From: Cupriavidus numazuensis
Lineage (GTDB): Bacteria; Pseudomonadota; Gammaproteobacteria; Burkholderiales; Burkholderiaceae
Direction of reading: 5' to 3'
Length of the DNA stretch: 64,000 nt
NCBI RefSeq assembly: GCF_905397435.1
Contig: NZ_CAJPVI010000024.1
Location: 1 to 64,000 of the forward strand
Shown: positions 1 to 8,826 of the stretch, piece by piece
Layout of the letters: each line of letters starts with the position of its first letter
Numbering within the stretch: position 1 is the stretch's first letter
Program-made: the position numbers and the translations under genes
Notes under the pieces: model-generated
The model's input: only the letters and a program-made list of their open reading frames with translations
Database searches by the model: none
What the model was told of the DNA's origin: nothing

Positions 1-66
1 CACGTTGCCACGCTGGCGAGGCAAGCAGTGTTCAATCTGTCGATATTGGGCTTCGGTGATTTCCAT
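1..66 (-). CDS. IS5-family transposase, N-terminal fragment (runs off window)
   Basis: The minus-strand ATG at 66 opens a frame that stays open to base 1 and encodes MEITEAQYRQIEHCLPRQRG and two further residues. This resembles the start of the DUF4096/IS5-type transposases common in Burkholderiaceae. The start lies about 42 bases inside the IS end, the usual position. The catalytic DDE domain would lie outside the window, so activity cannot be judged. Confidence 0.6.
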   Translation of the reverse strand, partial: MEITEAQYRQIEHCLPRQRGNV

Positions 67-108
67 CACCGAAGCATACAACTAAATCAAATTAGTGTGA
101 ACAGGCCC
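1..108 (-). mobile_element. Partial IS5-family insertion sequence (one end)
   Basis: The right-hand end of an insertion sequence lies here and the rest is outside the window. It holds the first 22 codons of a transposase reading leftward. The outer end, read inward on the minus strand, begins GGGCCTGTTCACACTA, typical of IS5-family (IS427-like) termini. The reading frame of the neighbouring DUF4347 gene runs into this end and stops inside it, which places the junction at about 108-110. The family call rests on the transposase N-terminus and the terminal sequence; the opposite end and target duplication cannot be seen. Confidence 0.7.
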
Positions 109-480
109 TAGCGTGATCTCGCCGGGCGCGCCATGGCCCAGGATCTGGATGGAGTCGACACGACCAAGCCGTTCCAGCGCCGCCTGCACGGCGGCAACGC
201 CATCCTGGCCCGCGCCGACCACCACGACTTCGGTCCCCGGCGACGCGCTCTGTGCGAGCTGGTCGGCACCATTGATGCGGGCATCGATGACCAGCAACTG
301 CTTGCCCGCCACGTGTGCATCCGGGGCAGGGGCGTGGGCCGGCGCCGCAGCGCCGTCGGGCTGGGGCTGCGCCTGCTGCTGGTGCTCCACGGCGGCGCCC
401 GCCGCGGCGTCGTAGAGCACGCGCTGTTCGAGTGCCAGCGTCTGGCTGGTTGGCAGGAACCTTGAAATGGCATCGGACAT
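109..480 (-). pseudogene. DUF4347-domain protein, truncated by the IS
   Basis: About 124 codons remain of what is normally the N-terminus of a very large surface or secreted protein. Residues 17-26 (LEQRVLYDAA) resemble the LEPR-XLL motif found at the start of such proteins. An Ala/Pro-rich linker follows, then the beginning of a DUF4347 domain (LLVIDARI near residue 62, ILGHGAPGEI near 113). The frame then enters the insertion sequence and stops after a few foreign codons. Family members usually run to over a thousand residues with repeats or cadherin-like domains, so this copy is broken and any remainder should lie beyond the IS. Confidence 0.65.
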
Positions 481-619
481 CGCTGGCTCCGCCCTGTCGT
501 GTTCGCGTTAGGTCATGGGCCGCGCCCTTCCCGCGCCTGGACGAGCGGGCCCTGCCCCGCGCTGGTTCGCATGCCGGCGGCCACAGTATGGAGGGGTCGC
601 CGGCAGGCCACTGCCAGCC

Positions 620-1177
620 TCAGTACGGTGCGTTCACCACAATGTACTGCGACCCTTGCGGCTGGTACCACGTGGTGCCGCACTGCTGGTACACCATCCC
701 GCCATAGTTGACCGGCACGCAGCCAGCCGGCACCGTGCGGACCATGGAACCGATCACCGCCGACGTCACCGCCACCGTGGCAGTGACCGCGGCAGCGGTC
801 GCCACCGGGTGGTAGTCGTTGTCCCAGCCGCAGCAGCCGCCGTGGTTGTCGACGTTCACGTTCACATTGCGGTTGGAATTGACGTTGACGTTCCGGTTCG
901 AATTGACGTTGTTGACATTGTTGACGCTGGTGCTGCGCACATTGTTGGCGCGCGCGTCGGTGCGTTGGTTATTGACCTGCCGGGCTCCGCCGCCACCGCC
1001 ACCGCCGCCGGCCATGGCGCCACCGCCACCACCACCGCCGCGCGCGCCGGCCGCATGCCCACCGCCACCACCACCGCCGCCACCGACGCGTGCCTGCGCC
1101 GTGGGCGCCAATCCGGAGGCCGCCAGGGCGAGCGCGGCCATGCACACCGTGAACAGCTTGCGATCTGCGTATTTCAT
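620..1177 (-). CDS. Secreted Gly-rich / Asn-repeat hypothetical protein
   Basis: This 185-residue protein has no family I recognise. It starts with a clear signal peptide (positive MKYADRK, then a hydrophobic stretch ending near AQA at 27-29). Two long glycine runs with interspersed Ala/Arg/His follow (about 31-65), then an Asn-Val-Arg repeat region of NVN, NSNRNV and NVNVN units (about 83-112). The C-terminal part has a hydrophobic Ala/Val segment and four or five Cys residues, including a CC pair. The composition suggests an exported, possibly surface-associated protein. It follows the DUF2092 gene by only 10 bases, so the two are probably co-transcribed; a role in the same envelope process is inference. 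Confidence 0.7.
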   Translation of the reverse strand: MKYADRKLFTVCMAALALAASGLAPTAQARVGGGGGGGGGHAAGARGGGGGGGAMAGGGGGGGGARQVNNQRTDARANNVRSTSVNNVNNVNSNRNVNVNSNRNVNVNVDNHGGCCGWDNDYHPVATAAAVTATVAVTSAVIGSMVRTVPAGCVPVNYGGMVYQQCGTTWYQPQGSQYIVVNAPY

Positions 1178-1187
1178 GGTGGGCTCC

Positions 1188-2012
1188 TTAGCGCGACTTC
1201 ATGGGAACGAACTCGGCCGACTTGGCGCCGGCTGGCGGCTTGAATGCGAAGGTCGTATTGCCGAACTTCGGATTCAGGTTCCACTTGTAGTAGGTGATCG
1301 ACTGCGGACGTGCCTCGTCGGCACGGCTCGTGACGACCAGCTTGCGCGGCAGCGGACGGTCGCCGGCCGAGATCCAGATCTGCCAGTCGAACTGTCCTTG
1401 GCGGAACGCGTAGTGGTCGCACAGCTCGCCCACGATGATGTCCTGCCCGGCGTTCATGGCCGACTGGATGTTGTCGACGGGCGCCGCCGGCGTACCCCAG
1501 AGGAACAGGTCGGCTGACGGCACTTCAATGCCGAAGCGCTCCCGCAGCCGCTCGGTCAGGGCGCCCAGGTTGTCGTTGAATGGGGCCTGCGAGTAGTACT
1601 TCTGCTCGGGCTGATAGAGCGTGACGGTCTTGCCGTCGTAGATCAGGTCGCGCTGCGAGCGCGCGCTGCGCATCTGCGCGCGCAGCTTGTTGGGGCGCAC
1701 GATGTCAAGGTCCGCCGTCGCCGTGTGCTGGAGCTTCTGGCCATCCTGCAGGACGCGCTCGCCGGTCAGGTTGATGGTGACCTCGAACTGCTTGAGGGTC
1801 TGCAGGTACGCGCCCATGTCCTGTAGCGCCTTGATGGCTGCAGGGTCAACCGCTTTGGCGTCCGCTTGCGCCGTGCTCGCCGGCGGCAGCGCGCTGGCGG
1901 GGGTGGACGTCGCGCCTGGCTGACTCGCCGGGGGACTCGACGGCGTCAGAGGCGTACCGCTGCAAGCCGTCAACGCGACGGCGAGCAGGCTCAGAACCAG
2001 TTTGCGTGCCAT
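1188..2012 (-). CDS. DUF2092 family lipoprotein
   Basis: The 274-residue product begins with a lipoprotein signal peptide whose lipobox is LTAC (Cys17), so it should be lipid-anchored in the envelope. A Ser/Pro/Ala-rich linker to about residue 50 leads into a DUF2092 domain (for example YDGKTVTLYQPEQKYY at about 148-163 and a conserved GELCDHYAFRQ near 216). DUF2092 proteins have a LolA/LolB-like half-barrel fold that often binds lipid or hydrophobic ligands; the ligand here is unknown. The gene lies directly upstream of the Gly-rich secreted protein gene, with a 10-base gap, so the pair probably forms an operon. Confidence 0.8.
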   Translation of the reverse strand: MARKLVLSLLAVALTACSGTPLTPSSPPASQPGATSTPASALPPASTAQADAKAVDPAAIKALQDMGAYLQTLKQFEVTINLTGERVLQDGQKLQHTATADLDIVRPNKLRAQMRSARSQRDLIYDGKTVTLYQPEQKYYSQAPFNDNLGALTERLRERFGIEVPSADLFLWGTPAAPVDNIQSAMNAGQDIIVGELCDHYAFRQGQFDWQIWISAGDRPLPRKLVVTSRADEARPQSITYYKWNLNPKFGNTTFAFKPPAGAKSAEFVPMKSR

Positions 2013-2213
2013 GGTGAACTCCGTCAGAGAGTACTGCCGTTGGTAGCCACGTTCAGGGCTATCGCGTCACCGTTGCATACACCACGCGCGATCGCGATGG
2101 CTTGGGCGCAAAAAGTGGAGAACTGGCGACAGACCCGCAGCCTATCCTGCCGCAATGCCTGCGCGCTGGGTATCTCGAAAAGAAAATTTCAACATGACCG
2201 TCGCGGATATTTA

Positions 2214-2594
2214 CTACGCCTCTGTACCATCGCTCGCCGCCGCGTGTTTGCCAGTGGTGTTGGCATTCTTCGTGCGTACGCGGCCGCGTCGACCGGATCG
2301 ACGTGCTACGCGGCCATCGTTGCCGCCTGGATCCTTTGCGGGCAGCCGTTGGTGGTCAGCGCATATTCTGTATGCGGCGACCAGGAGGTCGCGATTCCAC
2401 CGCATCTGCGCCACCGCATCCAGCAGATACTGGAGAACGCGGCACGCGAGTTCAGTGTCGCCACCTTCGGCGCGGATCGTACGGATTCGTTGTATCTGCT
2501 CGCGTACGCGACGCCGGGAAGCGTCGATCGTGCCCTGGGGATCGCTCAAGCCAGAGGGTGCGGACCGGCTTGATCGCAAAGTAACCTTTGACAT
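2214..2594 (-). CDS. Small helical hypothetical protein
   Basis: This 126-residue frame is not a recognised family. The ATG at 2594 has a GGAG ribosome-binding site about seven bases upstream. The middle part (about residues 20-72) is rich in Arg, Gln, Glu and Leu and looks like a helical pair, with the pattern ERIRxIRAxGxDT followed by a leucine-patterned helix and a terminal RDLL. This resembles small uncharacterised proteins found widely in alpha- and beta-proteobacteria. The C-terminus is basic. Frames on the plus strand overlap it but lack such a pattern. It could still be a chance frame. Confidence 0.45.
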   Translation of the reverse strand: MSKVTLRSSRSAPSGLSDPQGTIDASRRRVREQIQRIRTIRAEGGDTELACRVLQYLLDAVAQMRWNRDLLVAAYRICADHQRLPAKDPGGNDGRVARRSGRRGRVRTKNANTTGKHAAASDGTEA

Positions 2595-2786
2595 GGTGCA
2601 CTCCGGACATTCAGGGCATCAAGGCAACGGCCACAAGAGCCAAACTAAAGAAACCCGCAGGAAAAGGTATCGCTTCGGGCATTTCATTCACGGGCAAAAA
2701 CTGGCGCCCCACAACGAAAAATTTAGATAAGCGGGATTTTCCTGTCAATGTCCGAACCGTTCGGGACGCAACGGCTCGCCAGCGCC

Positions 2787-3464
2787 TTACGCGGCGCCAA
2801 TGAACCATTGCTGGAACATTTCCTTTGCGGGGCCCAGATAGAGACGGATGTCTTCCTGTGCGCCGTTGGCGTACCAGTGGCAATAGCAGCCATGGAACAG
2901 CGCCAGCACCACACGGCCCATATCGGGCGACAGCGGGCGGTTCGGCGTACCGAGCGCCTCCACCATCACACGCACGTGCCCGGCCCAGCTTTCGCGGATA
3001 TGCTCGCGCACGGTCTGCGGGGCGTTGCCCGAGAACAGTAGCGCCAGCACGATGCCCTTGGTTTCCGGGTTGCGCATGAAATAGTCAGCCACACGCTCGA
3101 ACAGCTTGTCCACCCGCTGTGACACGGGGAGATCCTGCAGCTCGCCGAGCCCGAGCGAAACCTCGATTTCCTGGAACAGGCTGATGGCGGCCTCGGCCAG
3201 CAGGATCTCCTTGCTGCCGAAATGCCAGAGCAGGCTGCTCTTGGCAACGCCAGCATGCGCGGAGATCTGATCCAGCGTCACCTCGCCGTATCCGTGTTCC
3301 GCGATCAGGGTTTTGGTCAGGTCGATGACCCGCTGGCGGGTTTCCAGCCCGCGGCGGTATTTCGTCGCCGCGCCGGGGCGTGCGGGGGGCGCTTCAGTGC
3401 GCGCTTCCGTGACGGCGTCGAGAGCGAGATCGGGGCCGGCGGCACCCTCTTGTGCGGAGTTCAT
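2787..3464 (-). CDS. TetR/AcrR family transcriptional regulator
   Basis: The 225-residue protein has an N-terminal tail to about residue 35, then a TetR helix-turn-helix: RQRVIDLTKTLIAEHGY followed by VTLDQISAHAGVAKSSLLWHF, with recognition helix around 70-80. The remainder is the variable ligand-binding domain. It is divergent from the aldehyde dehydrogenase gene at 3631, with 166 bases between the starts, so it very likely controls that operon. As that operon looks like alkyl sulfate breakdown, a fatty acid, fatty aldehyde or acyl-CoA is a reasonable guess for the inducer, but the ligand cannot be read from sequence. Confidence 0.85.
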   Translation of the reverse strand: MNSAQEGAAGPDLALDAVTEARTEAPPARPGAATKYRRGLETRQRVIDLTKTLIAEHGYGEVTLDQISAHAGVAKSSLLWHFGSKEILLAEAAISLFQEIEVSLGLGELQDLPVSQRVDKLFERVADYFMRNPETKGIVLALLFSGNAPQTVREHIRESWAGHVRVMVEALGTPNRPLSPDMGRVVLALFHGCYCHWYANGAQEDIRLYLGPAKEMFQQWFIGAA

Positions 3465-3600
3465 GGCTGCTTGTTGCGCACCGATGCGCGCACTGCGTGG
3501 GATTTGTGGACAAGGCGCCTTTCCGCTTCTTGGGATTTGCCCTAGGGCCGGCGCACTCTGCTTGACAGCCTACCATCTATTTACCAAACTCTAAATTGTA

Positions 3601-3612
3601 CTGACCGTTCAG
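3601..3612. promoter_or_regulatory. Possible TetR operator upstream of the aldehyde dehydrogenase gene
   Basis: The sequence CTGACCGTTCAG has complementary 4-base ends (CTGA/TCAG) around CCGT and ends 18 bases before the ATG at 3631, where a repressor would block transcription or early elongation. TetR sites often contain similar ACCGTTC cores. Short inverted repeats occur by chance, so this is tentative. Confidence 0.25.
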
Positions 3613-3630
3613 GATAATTTTAGGGTTACT

Positions 3631-5103
3631 ATGGTGGCGAATACAGCACAGGACGAGGTTTTGCAGGCGTTGCTCGCGAAGCAACGAGCAGGGTTCATGG
3701 CATCGCCGTTCCCGTCGCTCGGCGAACGGCGGGCCACGTTGCGGCGCTTGCGCGGCGCCATCCGGGGCCACGCACACCGGCTCGCCGCGGCGGCCCAGCG
3801 CGACTTCAGCGCGCGCGCCGAGGCCGAGACCCTGATGGTCGATGTCCTGCCGTCCGTGATGCACATCAACCACCTGCTGGGCGGGCTGCGCCGCTGGATG
3901 AAGCCGTCGCGCCGGCACACCGAACTGCTGTTTTTCGGCAACAGCGCGCGGGTCATGTACCAGCCCAAGGGCGTGGTCGGCATCGTCGTGCCGTGGAACT
4001 TCCCGGTCTACCTGGCGCTCGGCCCGGTAGCGACAGCATTGGCCGCTGGCAACCGCTGCATGGTGAAGACCTCGGAGTACGCGCCGCACACGTCGGCAGC
4101 GCTGCGCGCCCTGCTGCGCGATGTGTTCGACGAAGACATGGTCGCCATCGTCGAAGGCGATGCCGATGTCGCGCGCGCATTCACGAGCCTGCCGTTCGAC
4201 CACATCGTCTTTACGGGCTCCCCGGAAATCGGCCGCCATGTCATGCGGGCCGCCGCGGCCAACCTCACGCCGGTGACGCTGGAACTGGGCGGCAAGTCGC
4301 CGGCCATCGTTTCGCGCAGCGCGAACCTGCGGACCGCGGCAACGCGTATCGCCCATGGCAAGACCGTGAACGGCGGCCAGATCTGCGTCGCGCCCGACTA
4401 TGCGCTGGTGCCGGAAGAAGATGCCGAGCCCTTCGCGCAAGCGGTACTGGATGCCGCCAGCCAGATGCACCCGCAAGGCAGCGACGACTACACCGCTGTC
4501 ATCCATGACGGCGCACTGGGCCGGCAACAGGCATTGCTCGACGATGCGCGGGCGCTCGGCGCACGCGTGATGTCGGCGGCCATGCCGTCGGGCGGACGGC
4601 GCCTGCCGCTGCACGTGGTGCTCGGCGTCACGCCGCAGATGCGCCTGGCGCAAGAGGAAATCTTCGGACCCATCCTGCCGGTCTTCACCTATGGCAGCTT
4701 CGACGAAGCCATTGCGCACGTGCAGCGCGGCACCCGTCCGCTGGCGCTCTACTACTTCGGCCATGACAAGGCCGAAACCGGCCCGCTGCTCGAACGCACG
4801 CACGCCGGCGGCGTCACGCTGAACGACTGGGGCTGGCACGTGGTGAACCACGACCTGCCCTTCGGCGGCAGCGGCACGTCCGGCATGGGCAACTACCACG
4901 GCGCCGAGGGCTTCCGCGAGCTATCGCACGCCAAGTCCGTATTCGCCGAGCGCCGCTGGTTCCCGATCGAGCTGTTCCACCCGCCCTACGGCTCGTGGGT
5001 GCAGCGCCTGGCCATGCGCCTGTTCCTGGGCGCGCCAGCGCAAGGCGAATCGCAGCACGGCACGCCGGCCGGCACACAACCGGCGCACCGCAGCCCCGAC
5101 TGA
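3631..5103 (+). CDS. Aldehyde dehydrogenase (coniferyl/fatty aldehyde dehydrogenase-like)
   Basis: A 490-residue NAD(P)-dependent aldehyde dehydrogenase oxidising an aldehyde to the acid. It carries the family signatures PWNFP (about residues 127-131), the general base in LELGGKSP (Glu218) and the nucleophile in GGQICVAPDY (Cys252), 34 residues apart as expected. The sequence is closest in style to coniferyl aldehyde dehydrogenases, a class that also includes fatty aldehyde enzymes. It heads an operon with a GMC alcohol dehydrogenase, an alkyl sulfatase and an acyl-CoA ligase, so a long-chain aldehyde is the likely substrate. The next gene starts 26 bases downstream. Confidence 0.88.
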   Translation: MVANTAQDEVLQALLAKQRAGFMASPFPSLGERRATLRRLRGAIRGHAHRLAAAAQRDFSARAEAETLMVDVLPSVMHINHLLGGLRRWMKPSRRHTELLFFGNSARVMYQPKGVVGIVVPWNFPVYLALGPVATALAAGNRCMVKTSEYAPHTSAALRALLRDVFDEDMVAIVEGDADVARAFTSLPFDHIVFTGSPEIGRHVMRAAAANLTPVTLELGGKSPAIVSRSANLRTAATRIAHGKTVNGGQICVAPDYALVPEEDAEPFAQAVLDAASQMHPQGSDDYTAVIHDGALGRQQALLDDARALGARVMSAAMPSGGRRLPLHVVLGVTPQMRLAQEEIFGPILPVFTYGSFDEAIAHVQRGTRPLALYYFGHDKAETGPLLERTHAGGVTLNDWGWHVVNHDLPFGGSGTSGMGNYHGAEGFRELSHAKSVFAERRWFPIELFHPPYGSWVQRLAMRLFLGAPAQGESQHGTPAGTQPAHRSPD

Positions 5104-5129
5104 CACAACCCCTTCTTTTTCTGATTGCA

Positions 5130-6718
5130 ATGGAATTCGACTACGTGATCGTAGGCGCCGGATCGGCCGGCTGCGTGCTCGCGAACCGGCTCAGCGCCGA
5201 TCCCGCCGTGCGTGTGTGCCTGATCGAAGCTGGCCCCACGGACCGCTCCCCGCTGATCCACACGCCCGCCGGCATCATTGGCATCCTGCCCACGCGCCAT
5301 GTGAACTGGGCCTTCAAGACGGTGCCGCAACCGGGCCTGGGTGGCCGCCTTGGTTACCAGCCGCGCGGCAAGACGCGGGCGGCAGCAGCGCCATTAACGC
5401 GATGATCTATATCCGCGGCCACCGCACGGACTATGACGACTGGGCGAGCCTCGGCAACGAAGGCTGGTCCTACGACGAAGTCCTGCCGTGGTTCCGCCGC
5501 TCGGAAGACCACTTCGGCGGCGCGAGCGATTACCACGGCGCCGGCGGCGAACTGACCGTCAGCGCACTCAATGCGCACCCGGCGACCCACGCGTTCATCG
5601 AAGCCGGCCGCGCGGCCGGCCACGCGGTCAACGATGACTTCAACGGTGCGGACCAGGAAGGCGTGGGCCACTACCACGTGACCATCCGCAACGGCCGCCG
5701 CTGCAGCGCGTCCGTGGCGTTCCTCCATCCGCTGCGCGGCAAGCGCACGAACCTGACCGTGCTGACCGGCGTGCACGCGACCGGCCTGATCCTGCAGGGC
5801 AAGACCGCGCAAGGCGTGAAGGTGAAGATGAACGGACGCGAGGTCGATATCCTTGCGCGCCGCGAGACCATCGTGTCGGCAGGCGCCTTCGGCACGCCCC
5901 AGTTGCTGCTGCTCTCGGGCATCGGCGACGGATCGGCACTGCGCCCGCACGGTATTGCCGTACGGCATGAACTGCCGGGCGTCGGCCAGGGCCTGGTCGA
6001 TCATCCCGACTACATCCTGCCGTACAAGACCCATGACACGTCGCTGATGGGCGTGTCGCTGCGCGGCGCTGCGACCATGACGAAGGCCTTCTTCGAATAT
6101 CGCAGCAAGCAGACCGGCGTGCTCGCCAGCAATTTCGGCGAGGCCGGCGCCTTCCTGCGCACCGACGCTGCGCTGGCCCGGCCCGACGTGCAGATCCACT
6201 GGGTCACCGGCATCGTCGACGACCACAACCGCAAGCAGCACCTCGGCCACGGCATGAGCTGCCACGTGTGCGTGCTGCGTCCGAAGAGCCGCGGCTCCGT
6301 CGGGCTGACCTCCGCCGATCCGCTGGCACCGCCGCGCATCGACCCGAACTTCTTCGGCGACGATGACGACGTCGCCACGCTGCTGAAGGGCTACAAGCTC
6401 ACGCGCGAAATCATGGAGACAGGACCGATGGCCCGCTACGCGCCACGCGAGATGTACGCCAAGCGCACCTTCAGCGACGACGAGCTGATCGGCGTGCTGC
6501 GCCGCCGGACCGACAGCATCTATCACCCGGTCAGCACCTGCCGCATGGGCATCGACGACATGGCGGTGGTCGACCACCGCCTGCGCGTGCGCGGCATGGA
6601 ACGGCTGCGCGTGGTCGATGCCTCGATCATGCCGACGCTGGTCGGCGGCAACACCAATGCACCGTCGATCATGATCGGCGAGAAAGGCGCGGACATGATC
6701 GCGCAGGACTGGCGCTGA
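5130..6718 (+). pseudogene. GMC-family FAD alcohol dehydrogenase, single-base frameshift
   Basis: The 5' part (from the ATG at 5130) encodes the FAD-binding start VIVGAGSAGCVLANRL and continues to about 5376. The rest of the family, from GGSSAINAMIYIRG through the C-terminal HPVSTCRMG and NTNAPSIMIGEKG active-site blocks, is in another frame to 6718. Restoring one base after 5376 (AAGACGC-GGGCGGC, where the family has Lys-Thr-Leu-Gly-Gly) gives an uninterrupted enzyme of about 529 residues, the normal length for choline/alkanol dehydrogenases of the AlkJ type. It would oxidise a primary alcohol to the aldehyde used by the preceding gene. Everything else is intact, so a sequencing error or a very recent mutation are both possible. 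Confidence 0.85.
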
Positions 6719-6766
6719 GACATGCAGGCCACAACCCACTACCTACCCAGAAGAACCGGAGACCTC

Positions 6767-8770
6767 ATGCTTCGCAAGTCTGCCGCGCTCGGCGCGGCCC
6801 TTTTTGTGATGTCGGTGATGTCGGCGATTCCCGCCTTCACGCTGTCCGCCACCAACGCCTTTGCCGCCGAACCGTCACAGCCCGGCGATGCCACCGCCGC
6901 CACGCGCCAGGCCAACGCCGATGTGCTCGGCCGCCTGCCGTTCGCGAACCGCCAGGACTTTGAAGACGCCCGGCGCGGCTTCATCGGCACCATCGACAGC
7001 GGCGAAATCCGCGACGCCAGCGGCCGCGTGATCTGGAACCTCGATGCGTACGCGTTCCTGAAGGATGACGCCGCCCCGGCCTCGGTCAACCCGAGCCTGT
7101 GGCGCCAGGCGCAGCTGAACCTGAACCACGGCCTGTTCCAGGTCACCGACCACATCTACCAGGTGCGCGGCTTCGACCTGTCGAACATGACGATCGTCGA
7201 AGGCAACACCGGCGTCATCCTCATCGACCCGCTGCTGACCGCCGAGACCGCGCGCGCCGCGCTCGACCTGTACTACAAGCATCGCCCGAAGAAGCCCGTC
7301 GTCGCGGTGATCTACACCCACAGCCACGTCGACCACTTCGGCGGCGTGAAAGGCGTGATCAGCGAAGACGACGTCAAGGCCGGCCGCGTGAAGATCCTGG
7401 CGCCGGAAGGCTTCATGGAAGAAGCCGTCAGCGAAAACATCTACGCCGGCAACGCCATGAGCCGCCGCGCGCAGTACATGTACGGCCCGCTGCTGCCGAA
7501 GGGCGTGCGCGGGCAGGTCGATGCTGGCCTGGGCAAGACCGTGTCCCTCGGTACCGTCACGCTGATCCCGCCCACTGACCTCATCCAGAAGTCCGGCGAG
7601 ACCCGCACCATCGACGGCGTGCAGATGGAGTTCCAGATGGCGCCGGGCAGCGAAGCTCCGTCCGAAATGCTGCTGTACTTCCCGCAATGGAAGGCGCTGT
7701 GCGCGGCCGAAGACGCGACGCACAACCTGCACAATCTCTACACCATCCGCGGCGCGCAGGTGCGCGACGCCAACCAGTGGTGGCGCGCGCTCGACGAGAC
7801 CGCCGACCGCTTCGGCAACCGCACCGAAGTCATCTTCGCCCAGCACCACTGGCCGAAGTGGGGCCAGAGGGAAATTACCGCCTTCCTGGCGAAGCAGCGC
7901 GATGGCTACAAGTACATCCACGACCAGTCGCTGCGTCTGGCCAACCAGGGCTACACCATGACCGAGATCGCCGAGATGGTGAAGCTGCCGCCATCGCTGG
8001 CCAGCCAGTGGGACCTGCGCGATTACTACGGCACCGTCAATCACAATGCCAAGGCCATCTACCAGCGCTATCTGGGCTGGTACAGCGGCAATCCGGCGGA
8101 CCTGCACCCGCTGCCACCCGAACAGTCCGCGCAGCGTTATGTGCAGTTCATGGGCGGCGCCGACAAGGTGCTGGAGCAGGCGCGCAAGTCCTACGCGCAG
8201 GGCGATTACCGCTGGGTGGCCGAGGTGGTCAAGCATGTGGTGTTTGCCGATCCGTCGAACCAGGCCGCGCGCCGGCTTGAAGCGGATGCGCTGGAACAGA
8301 TGGGCTACCAGGCCGAGTCCGCCGCATGGCGCAGCGCCTACCTGATGGGCGCGTACGAACTGCGCAACGGCGTGCCGCAGACGGCGTCCACCCAGACCGC
8401 CAGCCCGGACATGGTGCGCGCGATGTCGGACACCATGTTCCTGGACTTCCTCGCCGTCCGCGTGAACAGCGACCGCGCCGCCGGCAAGCAGGTGAAGATC
8501 AACTGGATCCAGCCCGACACCGGCAAGCGCTATGCGCTGTCCGTCGACAACTCCGTGTTCATGTACCGCGCCGAGCGCCAGCACCCGGACGCGCAGGTCA
8601 CGCTGACCGCGCCGCGCGCCGTGCTGATCGGCACGCTGCTGGGCCAGACCACGCTGCAGGCCGCGGTCGGCGCCGGACAGGCCAAGGTCGATGGCGACGC
8701 GGCTGCGCTGCAGACGCTGTTCGGCATGCTCGACAAGTTCGACCCGAAGTTCGAAATCGTGGCGCCCTGA
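6767..8770 (+). CDS. Periplasmic alkyl sulfatase, metallo-beta-lactamase fold (SdsA1/YjcS-like)
   Basis: A 667-residue enzyme that hydrolyses alkyl sulfate esters to alcohol and sulfate. The start at 6767 is chosen because GGAGA lies just before it and the next residues form a signal peptide ending near FAAEP; an upstream ATG at 6722 lacks both. The metal site THSHVDHFGG places ligands at His185, His187, Asp189 and His190. A second metal region (AEDATHNLHNLYTIRG) follows. The last third contains the alkyl-sulfatase dimerisation domain and an SCP2-like domain (VNSDRAAGKQVKINW). Length and domain order fit SdsA1-type sulfatases. Its position among alcohol dehydrogenase, aldehyde dehydrogenase and CoA ligase genes supports surfactant-type alkyl sulfates as substrate. 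Confidence 0.88.
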   Translation: MLRKSAALGAALFVMSVMSAIPAFTLSATNAFAAEPSQPGDATAATRQANADVLGRLPFANRQDFEDARRGFIGTIDSGEIRDASGRVIWNLDAYAFLKDDAAPASVNPSLWRQAQLNLNHGLFQVTDHIYQVRGFDLSNMTIVEGNTGVILIDPLLTAETARAALDLYYKHRPKKPVVAVIYTHSHVDHFGGVKGVISEDDVKAGRVKILAPEGFMEEAVSENIYAGNAMSRRAQYMYGPLLPKGVRGQVDAGLGKTVSLGTVTLIPPTDLIQKSGETRTIDGVQMEFQMAPGSEAPSEMLLYFPQWKALCAAEDATHNLHNLYTIRGAQVRDANQWWRALDETADRFGNRTEVIFAQHHWPKWGQREITAFLAKQRDGYKYIHDQSLRLANQGYTMTEIAEMVKLPPSLASQWDLRDYYGTVNHNAKAIYQRYLGWYSGNPADLHPLPPEQSAQRYVQFMGGADKVLEQARKSYAQGDYRWVAEVVKHVVFADPSNQAARRLEADALEQMGYQAESAAWRSAYLMGAYELRNGVPQTASTQTASPDMVRAMSDTMFLDFLAVRVNSDRAAGKQVKINWIQPDTGKRYALSVDNSVFMYRAERQHPDAQVTLTAPRAVLIGTLLGQTTLQAAVGAGQAKVDGDAAALQTLFGMLDKFDPKFEIVAP

Positions 8771-8826
8771 GTGACCGCATCGGCTGCCGCGCAAGGCGCG
8801 GCAGCTCTCGTTTCAACCCTTTTCCC

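Noticed and set aside
2745..2761. CCGAA-CCG-TTCGG inverted repeat after the first TetR gene
   Set aside because: Considered as terminator or operator, but no T-run follows and it lies downstream of the gene, so there is too little support.
2155..2803. Plus-strand frames between 2155 and 2803 with a possible hydrophobic stretch
   Set aside because: No ribosome-binding site or family pattern; the minus-strand frame at 2214-2594 has a better start and helical periodicity.
3563..3598. TTGACA at 3563 as a promoter for the aldehyde dehydrogenase
   Set aside because: No acceptable -10 element at 16-18 bases; the nearest TAAATT is 24 bases away.
5354..6739. Long minus-strand frame opposite the GMC gene (461 codons)
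   Set aside because: The composition (His/Val/Arg rich) is that of an antisense shadow. The plus strand carries clear GMC motifs.
6875..8794. 639-codon minus-strand frame opposite the alkyl sulfatase
   Set aside because: Antisense shadow; the sulfatase metal-binding motifs lie on the plus strand.
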